A DNA stretch of 64,000 nucleotides from Fluviispira multicolorata (lineage in GTDB: Bacteria; Bdellovibrionota_B; Oligoflexia; Silvanigrellales; Silvanigrellaceae), in NCBI RefSeq assembly GCF_009208585.1, contig NZ_WFLN01000010.1:157052-221051 (forward strand). Direction: 5' to 3'. The notes under the pieces were generated by a model that saw only the letters and a list, made by a program, of their open reading frames with translations, was not told where the DNA came from and made no database searches. Within the stretch, counting starts at the first letter, position 1. Each line of letters begins with the position of its first letter. Positions 55,889 to 64,000 of the stretch are shown here, one piece after another. Made by a program: the position numbers and the translations under genes.

Positions 55889-56866
55889 TCAATTCATCGT
55901 CATAAGTTGAAATGCTTTTCTAGCAGTGTTCTGGCCTGTGAGCATTTCATAAGTTCGAAGTCCAGTGGGTGAAGTAATATTAATTTCACCAATTCTATTG
56001 CCAATCACATCAAGTCCAGCCAAATAAATATTCTTTTCTTTTAAAAAGAGAGCTATTTTCTGGCATAAAGCCTTTTGCTCCGATGTCATTTCTCTTAAAA
56101 CTGCGCTACCACCTTGTGCCAAATTAGATGCTACTTTTCCTTGTGGAGGAAGACGAATAAAGTCACAAATAATTTCCCCTCCTGCAACAATAACACGCCT
56201 ATCACCTTCTGTATAAATTTCTTTTAAAAAAGGCTGTATCATTAATTTTTCTTTTTCTCCACTATATTTTTTATTTACAAAATCAAATAACGAAGATTTA
56301 TCTTTGAAAAATTCAACACTTTCTCCTCCGTGGCCAAGCCAAGGTTTACAAATAAAGCCATTTTCAAATAATTCAAAATATTGAGAGCAAAAATTTTCTA
56401 TAACATTTAAATCCATTGTTACACAAGTAGGAATAAGATTATTTTCAGTTAAAATTCCTTCAGAAAAAGCACGCCACTGCAATGCTTTTTCATGATAAGA
56501 GAGTAAAGCTTCTGGTGGATTTAGTACTTTAACTTTACTTTGTGAAGCTAATATCCAACAAAGATCTTTATATTCTTCATCAAATGGCGGATCTTTTCTT
56601 ATAAAACAATATTGATATTCAGAAAATTGAAAATTTCTACCCAAAACTTCTTCATATTTAATTTCATTTTTAGAAATAGATTGAATAGCAATAAGTTTAT
56701 TTAAAATAATACTATTACTATAAAAATTTACGTGATGACTTTCACACCAATGCACTGCAAACTCGTTTTCAAGGGCAATTTGTGCTAATGCCAGGCTAGA
56801 ATCAGATAATACTTTCACTTTTTTTATGCTATCAGCAACTATGAGTACTTTTTTTTGAATTGCCAT
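55889..56866 (-). CDS. gshB: Glutathione synthetase
   Basis: A 325-residue ATP-grasp enzyme that joins gamma-glutamylcysteine and glycine. The ATG at 56866 follows GAGGAG. RKDPPFDEEY is the prokaryotic GshB signature. LNPPEALLSYHEKAL, GDRRVIVAGGE, NLAQGGSAV and the metal-binding GLDVIGNRIGEINITSPTGLRTYE also match. No gshA is adjacent. The next gene is a lipoprotein on the same strand. Confidence 0.93.
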   Translation of the reverse strand: MAIQKKVLIVADSIKKVKVLSDSSLALAQIALENEFAVHWCESHHVNFYSNSIILNKLIAIQSISKNEIKYEEVLGRNFQFSEYQYCFIRKDPPFDEEYKDLCWILASQSKVKVLNPPEALLSYHEKALQWRAFSEGILTENNLIPTCVTMDLNVIENFCSQYFELFENGFICKPWLGHGGESVEFFKDKSSLFDFVNKKYSGEKEKLMIQPFLKEIYTEGDRRVIVAGGEIICDFIRLPPQGKVASNLAQGGSAVLREMTSEQKALCQKIALFLKEKNIYLAGLDVIGNRIGEINITSPTGLRTYEMLTGQNTARKAFQLMTMN

Positions 56867-57009
56867 TTTACTCCTCAAACAATATAATACTTATGCAAAA
56901 AAAGATTATTACACTCCTGCGCGAAAAGCAATGAAGCACTTGCTGATGAAGCAAATTAAGTGTTATAAATATAATTCATATTAACAGATATTTAAAAGGA
57001 GTCTCTTTT

Positions 57010-58185
57010 ATGATTGATTATCGTAAACTTGGTTATATTTCTGAGAAACAGCATACTTTTTGTGAATATGAAGGAAAAATGATTGTTGAACATGTGATCA
57101 CTCGCAATGGATTTAACGATAATTACTCCATTCTCTACCAAAAAAGGGCTCCTACTCATGAAGTTAATACTGAAACGTATAAAACCGAAAACTCTTTTTT
57201 TCCGAGTTATAATAAAATAAATAATAATGAATTAAAAAGGCGCCATTTTCAAACACCAAATATTCAAAAAGAAGGAAACTTATTAGAGGCACGTGCAACA
57301 CTTCTTGTAAATAACACCTGTACAGTTGGTATATTAAAACAATCTAAAAAAGACCATTTCTTTTTCGCAAATGCCGATGCTGATGAGTTATATTTTGTGG
57401 CTGAAGGTAAAGGAATATTACAAACAGTCATGGGTGAAATAGATTATATCCCTGGTGATTATTTATTTATTCCCAAAGCAATTCCATATCGCTTCCTTCC
57501 CACTGAAAAAGGTAACATGCTTGTTATCGAAGGAAAGAATAATTTTGGTATTCCAAGTGAATTTCGTCTACCGCAAGGCCAGTTTAAACTTGATGCCCCG
57601 TATAATCATCGTGATTTCCATTCTCCTAATAGACTTATGGAATTAAATAAAAATGATAATTTCCCAATTATTATTAAAAGAAATAATGTTTTAACAAAAC
57701 ATGAATACACAGACTTTCCATATAAAGTTGTTGGATGGGATGGATGGTATTGGCCCTTTTCTTTTTCCGTTCATAACTATCAACCCAAAACAAGTTCTAT
57801 TCACCTTCCTCCAACTGTTCACACTGCCTTTAGTGGTGATAAATTTTATATTATGAACTTTGTACCACGTGTTTTAGATTATCACCCTAAAGCCATTCCA
57901 TGCCCATGGCCCCATTCAAATATCGACTGTGATGAGGCCATTTTCTATGTGAGTGGAGATTTTACAAGTCGTAAAGGAATTTCAAATTATTCTATAAGCT
58001 TTCATCCATCAGGAATTCCTCATGGACCACACCCTGAGCGTTATGAACAAAGTATTGGCGCGAAAAGAACAGAAGAATTAGCAATTATGGTTGACACATT
58101 TGAACCATTGTTTGTAACTGAAGCTGCAGCGATGCTTGAAGACAAAAAGTATCACTATACTTGGGACTCACATGAGCATCTTTAA
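57010..58185 (+). CDS. hmgA: Homogentisate 1,2-dioxygenase
   Basis: A 391-residue iron enzyme that opens homogentisate to maleylacetoacetate in tyrosine/phenylalanine breakdown. AAAAGGAGT precedes the ATG. The cupin core has GDYLFIPKAIPYRFLPTE, and the C-terminal iron site is seen in SFHPSGIPHGPHPERYE with its His and Glu ligands. DHFFFANADADELYFVAEGKG also matches the family. HppD, FahA and MaiA genes are not in the window. A peculiarly similar Shine-Dalgarno leader precedes hsp20. Confidence 0.92.
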   Translation: MIDYRKLGYISEKQHTFCEYEGKMIVEHVITRNGFNDNYSILYQKRAPTHEVNTETYKTENSFFPSYNKINNNELKRRHFQTPNIQKEGNLLEARATLLVNNTCTVGILKQSKKDHFFFANADADELYFVAEGKGILQTVMGEIDYIPGDYLFIPKAIPYRFLPTEKGNMLVIEGKNNFGIPSEFRLPQGQFKLDAPYNHRDFHSPNRLMELNKNDNFPIIIKRNNVLTKHEYTDFPYKVVGWDGWYWPFSFSVHNYQPKTSSIHLPPTVHTAFSGDKFYIMNFVPRVLDYHPKAIPCPWPHSNIDCDEAIFYVSGDFTSRKGISNYSISFHPSGIPHGPHPERYEQSIGAKRTEELAIMVDTFEPLFVTEAAAMLEDKKYHYTWDSHEHL

Positions 58186-58231
58186 ATAAAAATCTTACAA
58201 ATAAATTTTCTAATGAGAAGTAGCAATAACG

Positions 58232-59368
58232 ATGAAAGATAATAATAAAAGATACGTAATTGTACTGACAGGTGGTGGAACAGCGGGACATGTCTGGCCC
58301 CATTTTGCGTTATTTGAAGGAGAAAAATCACCTTTAGCAAATGCATTTCGGGAAAACAAATTAAGTGTTCATTATATTGGTTCACAATCAGGCATGGAAA
58401 AAGATCTTGTTTTAATAAATCAACCAAATTGGACTTATCACTCTGTTGCAACAGGAAAACTTCGTCGTTACTTTAGTTTAAAAAACTTCTCAGACATTTT
58501 TAAAATTATTTTTGGATTTCTTCAAGCATTTTTTTTGTTAGGTAAGATTAAAGCTTCTGTCGTTTTTTCTAAAGGTGGATTTGTTTCCGCACCTGTTGTT
58601 TGGGCTGCATGGCTTCGAGGAGTTCCTATAGTCATTCATGAAAGTGATGCAACGCCTGCTTTAGCAACTAAATTAACCCTACCCTTCTCTTTTTTAGCTC
58701 TTGTCGCTTTTGCAGAAACAATTCCAAAAATGCCCCCACTTTTTCAAAAGAGAGTTAAGCACGTTGGACTTCCAATTCGCGAATCTCTATTTAGCGCATC
58801 AAAAAATGATTCATTAAAATTCTTTAATTTGGAATCAAATAAAAAAACAATTCTCATTTTTGGTGGAAGTTTAGGCGCACAAAGTTTAAACAATAAAATG
58901 TTTAATATTATTCCCGAATTAAATAAACAATTTAATATTATTCATATCGTTGGAAAAGGTAACAAATCTGAAATAATGAATGTGAATCACTATCGACAAT
59001 ATGAATTTTTAAATCAAGAAATGAAATATGCATATGCAGCTGCTGATTTAGCTATTTGTCGAGCAGGTGCAAGCAGTATCTTTGAGCTCGCTGCTGCAAG
59101 AGTTCCCATGATCCTTGTTCCCTTAGGGTTGCATGCCAGTCGAGGAGATCAAATTGTCAATGCACGTATATTCACAAACCAAGGCTGGGCACAGATAATT
59201 GATGAAAATACATTTCAGAATGAATCTGCAATTCAGCTGATTGAGTCAACCATGAATTCGCTAGATGAGCGTAAAAAAGCATTAGATTCCTCACCATCAG
59301 CTCAAACTGCATCTAAAGTGAGTGAACTTATATGGGATATTATTTTAAGGTATGAGGCAAATAAATAA
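58232..59368 (+). CDS. murG: UDP-GlcNAc:lipid I N-acetylglucosaminyltransferase MurG
   Basis: A 378-residue GT28 glycosyltransferase that makes lipid II on the cytoplasmic face of the inner membrane. Its N-terminal motif is GGGTAGHVWP (usually GGTGGHVxP), followed by YIGSQSGMEKDL. It also has FSKGGFVSAPVVWAAWLRGVPIVIHESD, GGSLGAQSLN, CRAGASSIFELAAARVPMILVPL and GDQIVNA. It sits outside a mur/fts gene cluster in this window. The stop overlaps the tsaE start by 1 nt (TAATG). Confidence 0.96.
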   Translation: MKDNNKRYVIVLTGGGTAGHVWPHFALFEGEKSPLANAFRENKLSVHYIGSQSGMEKDLVLINQPNWTYHSVATGKLRRYFSLKNFSDIFKIIFGFLQAFFLLGKIKASVVFSKGGFVSAPVVWAAWLRGVPIVIHESDATPALATKLTLPFSFLALVAFAETIPKMPPLFQKRVKHVGLPIRESLFSASKNDSLKFFNLESNKKTILIFGGSLGAQSLNNKMFNIIPELNKQFNIIHIVGKGNKSEIMNVNHYRQYEFLNQEMKYAYAAADLAICRAGASSIFELAAARVPMILVPLGLHASRGDQIVNARIFTNQGWAQIIDENTFQNESAIQLIESTMNSLDERKKALDSSPSAQTASKVSELIWDIILRYEANK

Positions 59369-59931
59369 TGGATGATTTTTTAACCCTTAAAAATTCATTT
59401 CAAGAACTTTTTGAAGATGAATCCATGAGCAAAGAAATATCCATTCAAATTTCTTTTGCTGACTTAAATTCTTTTTCACAGTTCCTTGTTTCGTTCTTGA
59501 AAGCAGGGGATTGGCTCTTTCTCGATGGGGATTTAGGTGCGGGTAAAACATCTCTCACAAAGGAAATATCATTGTCTCTTGGTGCAAAACAGCACTCAAC
59601 AAGTCCTACTTTTTCTATATTAAACACAGAAAATTTAATTGATAATAATATATCACAAAATTCATATTCTGACCTTAAAAAACTTGTACATCTTGACTTA
59701 TACCGCTTAAAAAGTGGGAGAGAGTTACTTTATTTAGGACTAGAAGAAGAATTTAATTCAAAAAATACATTATGTGTATTTGAGTGGCCATATAATATTG
59801 ATAATGACGATTATCGATCATTTTTTCAAATTACCAAATGCTCTAAGCCCAAAAGAATTATTGAAATATGTATTGAAATTGGCGAACAAGAAGATTTAAG
59901 AATCTATCATTTTAAAAGAACAAAAATTTAA
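59368..59931 (+). CDS. tsaE: tRNA threonylcarbamoyladenosine biosynthesis ATPase TsaE
   Basis: A 187-residue P-loop ATPase needed for t6A37 modification with TsaB and TsaD. The Walker A is GDLGAGKTSLTKEI. Then come SPTFSILN, the Walker B/HLDLYRL with the conserved Tyr/Arg, and FEWPYNI. The N-terminus is about 25 residues longer than usual; an in-frame ATG at residue 20 (MSKEISIQIS) is a possible start. It overlaps murG by 1 nt, so the pair is coupled. Confidence 0.93.
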   Translation: MDDFLTLKNSFQELFEDESMSKEISIQISFADLNSFSQFLVSFLKAGDWLFLDGDLGAGKTSLTKEISLSLGAKQHSTSPTFSILNTENLIDNNISQNSYSDLKKLVHLDLYRLKSGRELLYLGLEEEFNSKNTLCVFEWPYNIDNDDYRSFFQITKCSKPKRIIEICIEIGEQEDLRIYHFKRTKI

Positions 59932-60078
59932 TTTTTTTAAATAAAACGAGAAAATTATTTGGCAAAAGATAAAAAAAATATTTTAAATTTCCTCTTTACA
60001 ATTCAAAAAGAAGGAATACATTGAACTTGATGAGAAGGGGTTATCTTTTATTATTTTTAATTAAAAGGAGTCTTTTTT

Positions 60079-60564
60079 ATGTCAATTCTTCAGCCATTTA
60101 AAAAGCAAAATCAAATAACAAATCGACCTGAGAATGATTTATTTTATTCTCTACAAACCGATGTTAATAGACTGTTTAATAGTTTCTTTAATGATTTTGG
60201 CATTGATTCTACTCAACAACAATCAAAAGGAATTTGGGCTCCTCGTATAGATATGAAAGAAAATGCAAATTCTTATATTATTTCTGCTGATTTGCCTGGA
60301 ATAAGAAAAGAAGATATTAATATTAATATCCATGATAACATTTTAACAATCAAAGGTGAAAGAAGATCTGAAACCCATAATGAAAATGATAAGCATCATG
60401 TAAAAGAACGTTATTATGGACAATTTGAACGTTCTTTCTCACTCCCGCAAAGACATATCGATAAAGAAAAAGTTTCTGCAGAAATGAAAAATGGAGAGCT
60501 CACAGTTACATTGACAAAACTGCCAGATGCTCAAAAAGAAGTTCGTAAAATAGAAATACGTTAA
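60079..60564 (+). CDS. Small heat shock protein (Hsp20/alpha-crystallin)
   Basis: A 161-residue chaperone. AAAAGGAGT precedes the ATG. The alpha-crystallin domain (about 48-145) includes PRIDMKENANSYIISADLPG, the loop HDNILTIKGERRSE and KEKVSAEMKNGELTVTLTKLP. The C-terminal I-x-I motif is IEI (VRKIEIR), used for oligomer contacts. The N-terminal arm has RPENDLFYSLQTDVNRLFNSFF. It should hold unfolding proteins under heat stress. A strong terminator follows. Confidence 0.95.
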   Translation: MSILQPFKKQNQITNRPENDLFYSLQTDVNRLFNSFFNDFGIDSTQQQSKGIWAPRIDMKENANSYIISADLPGIRKEDININIHDNILTIKGERRSETHNENDKHHVKERYYGQFERSFSLPQRHIDKEKVSAEMKNGELTVTLTKLPDAQKEVRKIEIR

Positions 60565-60586
60565 AAGTTACCCCTCTCTCATTAAT

Positions 60587-60628
60587 AGAACTTGGTCTTT
60601 TATTTAAATACCAAGTTCTTTTTATTAT
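60587..60628 (+). terminator. Intrinsic terminator of hsp20
   Basis: A perfect 10-bp inverted repeat AGAACTTGGT (60587-60596) and its complement (60610-60619), followed by TTTTTATTATT. It lies 22 bp after the hsp20 stop. Confidence 0.8.
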
Positions 60629-61878
60629 TCTACTTGAAAGATTTCTTGAGACAGTGCCTCAGCAATCTCAATATGCTTTTTTAATTTTTCACCTTTATCA
60701 ACAGAGTCTTTCCAAAAAAACTCAACAATACCTTCACGAGCTCTCCAACAAATAGAGTCTTCAGAAATATCTCCTACCTTTGCAGTTATATTTAATGCTG
60801 TAATATAGTTTGGTAAATAAGAAGGTAAATTGATATTTTTAATTTTCCCAATAGGAGCCTTTAAAAATGCAATTGCAGAAGTTCCTTTTTCCTTATTTGA
60901 AATTTTACACTCATCAATTGAAATACCTTGCCATGCAGCAATATGAAATTCATATGGATTAAATCCATATGTGCGCTCTACTAAGTCAAGAATGGCATCT
61001 CCCCCTGGGCGTGCGCCTACTTCCATTAATCTAATATCACCAGAATCTGTAATTCTCATTTCCACATGACAAACACCTTTATCAATTCCCAAAGCTTGAA
61101 CCGCTAAGCAAGATATTTCATGAATTTTTTTTGAAGCGGAATATATGGAAGGAACAACATGCCCAATTTCTGAAAACCAAGGTTCTGCGCTTAAGTATTT
61201 ATCAGTCACGGCTAAAACCGTTTGCTTATTTCTTTGTGCAAAAACTTCGACTGAAATTTCATCGCGAGCTTGAATATACTCTTCCACAACATATTCCCCT
61301 AAAGAAACATGAAAAACATTTGCATATTGATTTAATATTTTTTCACAGTGCTCAAATGCTGATCGCAGTTGAGCCGCATTTTCAACTTTTACCACTCCAC
61401 CACTCCCACCAAAATCTTTTGGTTTTATGACCAATGGATAACCAATCTCTTTGACTTTTTCTATGAGCTCTTCAAAAGAACAAAATAAGGCAAAGCGCGG
61501 AATAGGAAGATCATTTTGTAAAAATTTTTCTTTCATAGCAAACTTATTGCGGCAAAGCTTAATTGTTTCAAAACTAAGTGAGGGTAAATCATACTTATGA
61601 GCAATTCGTGCAGCTGACATGAGAGTCCAGTCATTGCATGGAACCACCCCTAATAAATATCCTGGATTCGCCTCTAGAAAAGAATGAATTGCAGTTAAAC
61701 TTGAAAGAGGATCCATAGGATCTCCCTGCAAGCAATGGTGGAAATAGCGATTTCTATTGTTGCGTGGATCTTTTACTATAGAAATTATTTCTCCCGAAAA
61801 GTTTTGCAATGCAGCAACAACCGCTCGTTCTCTTAAAAATTGATCTGCGCCTAACAGTAAAAGATATTTTTTACTCAT
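60625..61878 (-). CDS. ATP-grasp domain protein, unknown carboxylate-amine ligase
   Basis: A 417-residue ATP-grasp enzyme with GGAGGTTC upstream of the ATG. The N-terminal region (about 1-105) is a pre-ATP-grasp fold. The ATP-binding fold has YPLVIKPKDFGGSGGVVKV, then VVEEYIQARDEISVEVFAQR. The Mg site is CHVEMRITDSGDIRLMEVGARPGGDAI, where GARPGG replaces the usual Asn-Pro-Arg. In style it matches BacD-like and carbamoyl-phosphate-synthase-like ATP-grasp proteins of small-molecule pathways. No biosynthetic partner is adjacent and the substrate is unknown. Confidence 0.85.
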   Translation of the reverse strand: MSKKYLLLLGADQFLRERAVVAALQNFSGEIISIVKDPRNNRNRYFHHCLQGDPMDPLSSLTAIHSFLEANPGYLLGVVPCNDWTLMSAARIAHKYDLPSLSFETIKLCRNKFAMKEKFLQNDLPIPRFALFCSFEELIEKVKEIGYPLVIKPKDFGGSGGVVKVENAAQLRSAFEHCEKILNQYANVFHVSLGEYVVEEYIQARDEISVEVFAQRNKQTVLAVTDKYLSAEPWFSEIGHVVPSIYSASKKIHEISCLAVQALGIDKGVCHVEMRITDSGDIRLMEVGARPGGDAILDLVERTYGFNPYEFHIAAWQGISIDECKISNKEKGTSAIAFLKAPIGKIKNINLPSYLPNYITALNITAKVGDISEDSICWRAREGIVEFFWKDSVDKGEKLKKHIEIAEALSQEIFQVE

Positions 61879-62338
61879 TTAAAAGAACCTCCATATTTAT
61901 TTTTAATTAAAGACTCGATGGTCTAAAATAAAAACAGATATCCCACTTACTGCTCATGTTAAAGTTAGATTTCAAATTTTGCTTTAATTAAGTTCATATT
62001 GTAATTTTATGGATTTGTCAATAGCTTGAATTATTAGAAAATTTAATATATTATTTTTTATATTTTATATACATTATTTGCTTTATTTTTAAAAATTTGA
62101 TTCAATACTTTAATAATGGGAATAAATAGGAGTTTATTGGGCCAACCCCAAAGAAGATCTCTTTTTAAAAATTTCTCTTTAATAAGAAAAAAATTCTCGA
62201 ACAATCCAAGAATATTAAATAAAATAAGTACTAATTATCAAGCGAAGCTCCAAATCTGAGTGAACTAATTAAAGCTAGAATAGAGTACCAATACATGCTT
62301 CGAAAAAGGCAATATAAATTTGACTCATTATTAATTAA
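61879..62338. other. AT-rich intergenic region left of the IS66 remnant
   Basis: 460 bp with no supported gene. A short 23-codon frame just before the transposase start (about 62252-62339) could be a remnant of an upstream insertion-sequence gene, but I could not assign it. I did not find a convincing terminal inverted repeat. Confidence 0.4.
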
Positions 62339-63970
62339 ATGATAAAAGTTCTTGTTGCTGCTATTAGCATACTTATGAACGAAATTGGTTTTCCAAAAAA
62401 TTTACCGGATGAATTTAAAACCTATTTTATTTCTGCTTTTAATGAAATTAATCGTCTGAAAGAAGAAAACAGTTTCTTGAAACGAATTGCATTTTCTCAA
62501 CGTTCAGAGAAATTTGTAAAATATGATTTTATTTCTCCTGAAGGTACTTTATTTAATGAAGCAGAAGATATTTTACAAAATGAAAAACACATTGATGTAA
62601 TTGAGGATATTCCAGTTCCTTCTGAAGCGAATAATGCACAGAATAAAACCAAGTCTACTCACAAAAAGAAGCAAAAGAATGACTCCTTGCTTTTCGATGA
62701 TCAATCTTCGCAAAAATCTTTTCCGAATCATATTTCAAGAGAAGGTATCACTCATGATTTTAGTGAAGAAGAAAAAGTATGCAAGATTGATCACTCTCCT
62801 ATGCTTAAAATCGGCGAAGAAATTGTTGAAAAACTTAATGTTGTCCCTTAAAGTTTGAAAGTTATTCAATACCGTTATTTAAAATATGCTTGTAAATGCT
62901 GCCAACAGACTTTGCAGCAGCCTAAAGCAATTCCTTTTGTTATTCTTGGCTCTTTTGCTGAATCTGGATTGCTTGCACGTGTCGATGTAAATAAATATTT
63001 ATTTGCTTTACCTTTATACAGACAAGAAGTATTTTTTAAGCAAAAAAATATTAATATCCCTAGAATTACTTTAGCTCGTTGGATGATTGCCTGCGCAAAT
63101 ATCTTAACTCCATTAGTTTATGAAATTAAAAAGTATATTTTATTTCAACCCGTGATTCATTGCGATGAAACTTTTATACAAGTTCTTAAAGGAACAGATA
63201 AAAAGCCAACCGCAAAAAGTTACATGTGGGTTCTTGCCGCACATAAAAATGCTTATCTTGCCTCTTATTTTCAGTTTTATCCTAATCGCTCGATCTCTTC
63301 TGCCAATGATTTATTAAAAAATTATAACGGATTTTTACAGGTCGATGGTTACGATGGATATAATAAAGTCTGCGAGCAATTCAATGTCACTCGAGTTGGA
63401 TGCTGGGCGCATGTGCGAAGGAAGTTTGATTCTGCTCTAAAATATGGTGATCCAGTTGGGAAAACTTTAGCTGCCACTTTCCTCTCTGAAATTCAAAACC
63501 TGTTTCTCATTGAAAAAGAAATTGAATCTTTATCGCCAGAAGAAAAAATGGAAATTCGAAAAAATAAATCGCCTATTATCATACATAATATTAGAAAACT
63601 TATTGATGATAATGTCTATAAAGTATTGCCTTGTTCAAAACTTGGTAAGACCTTAGGTTACATTTCTCACGAATGGCCTCATTTACTTCATTTTATGAAT
63701 TATGGACTTATTTCTTTGTAAAATAACAGGGTCGAAAATTGCATCAGACCATTTGCCATTGGTAGAAAAAACTGGTTCTTTTCCCAGTCCATTCATGGTG
63801 CTCAAGCTAGTGCAACTCTTTATTCTCTCATTGCAACTGCAAAAGAGAATGACTTGCACATTGAAGAATATTTAACAGAGCAAGGCCGCATTCTCGCTCC
63901 TTTAGGGGCGAGTCAAGGCCGATTGATCCATTGTCGGCGAAGTGGACGAGGAATTAAAAAAACACGATAG
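62339..63970 (+). pseudogene. tnpC: IS66-family transposase (TnpC) with two in-frame stop codons
   Basis: One frame of 544 codons is interrupted by TAA at 62849-62851 and at 63719-63721, each one base change from a sense codon. The N-terminal part has the usual leader helix EINRLKEENSFLKRIAFSQRSEKF. The zinc-binding section has YACKCCQQTL. The catalytic Asp residues are in HCDETFIQVL and LQVDGYDGYNKV, and the final DDE Glu in NNRVENCIRPFAIGRKNW. The closing segment after about codon 510 is unusual. The accessory genes tnpA and tnpB are not seen upstream in the window. The element appears inactive. Confidence 0.85.
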
Positions 63971-64000
63971 TGGCTTTTTTAATTATATTAGTCGGCTCGC

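Noticed and set aside
62849..63721. Recoded or read-through TAA codons in the transposase
   Set aside because: TAA ends many intact genes in the window, so a changed code is unlikely; simple nonsense mutations explain the data.

Overview
The window is AT-rich throughout, with many genes on both strands, conventional Shine-Dalgarno sequences (AAGGAG/GGAG types) and a mix of ATG, GTG and TTG starts. The gene families suggest a Gram-negative bacterium of the Bdellovibrionota/Oligoflexia side, perhaps the Silvanigrellales. The clues are a Bd3614-type deaminase, lipoproteins and an outer-membrane-like barrel protein, and a CheZ-like protein beside a degenerate receiver-TPR protein. This placement is inferred from gene families only; there is no rRNA here.

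Layout. 1-6945: minus-strand hybrid NRPS-PKS assembly line (C-A-PCP protein followed, with a 14-nt overlap, by a KS-AT-KR polyketide synthase that runs off the left edge). 7476-9389: secreted glycoside-hydrolase-like protein. 9386-12981: CheZ-like protein, pseudo-receiver/TPR protein, zinc-ribbon protein and a beta-barrel-like protein. 13029-30102: mostly core metabolism and transport (tyrS, purH, nadA, 3-hydroxyacyl-CoA dehydrogenase, a cation/proton antiporter, an MFS transporter), with a subtilase lipoprotein, an SDR enzyme next to a TetR regulator, a fused cyclic-nucleotide-binding/CPBP membrane protease, an acetyltransferase and a DUF1624-type membrane protein. 30173-36659: an L-2-hydroxyglutarate-dehydrogenase-like enzyme, a deaminase translationally coupled to dinB, an HtrA protease and two small proteins.

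36677-41559 is the most interesting accessory block. It is a compact minus-strand operon encoding a 2-oxoglutarate/Fe(II) dioxygenase of the free-amino-acid hydroxylase type, an MIO aminomutase very like the AdmH phenylalanine 2,3-aminomutase, an ATP-grasp ligase and an MFS exporter. I read it as a pathway that makes a beta-aromatic amino acid, modifies an amino acid, ligates an amide and exports the product. 41931-43185 holds an Rpn-type nuclease and two tandem tRNA-Asp genes produced by a duplication of about 145 bp.

43276-61878 returns to core and accessory genes: prfC; a four-gene envelope operon of unknown function ending next to rsmE; agmatine-to-putrescine genes (aguA, aguB); an HU protein; a pyridoxal kinase; mgtC-like; gshB; hmgA; murG-tsaE; hsp20; and a second stand-alone ATP-grasp ligase. 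The right edge (62339-63970) is an IS66-type transposase gene broken by two in-frame TAA codons. Several strong hairpins mark transcript ends, and three palindromes upstream of or over gene starts may be regulatory. No CRISPR array, rRNA or prophage was seen.
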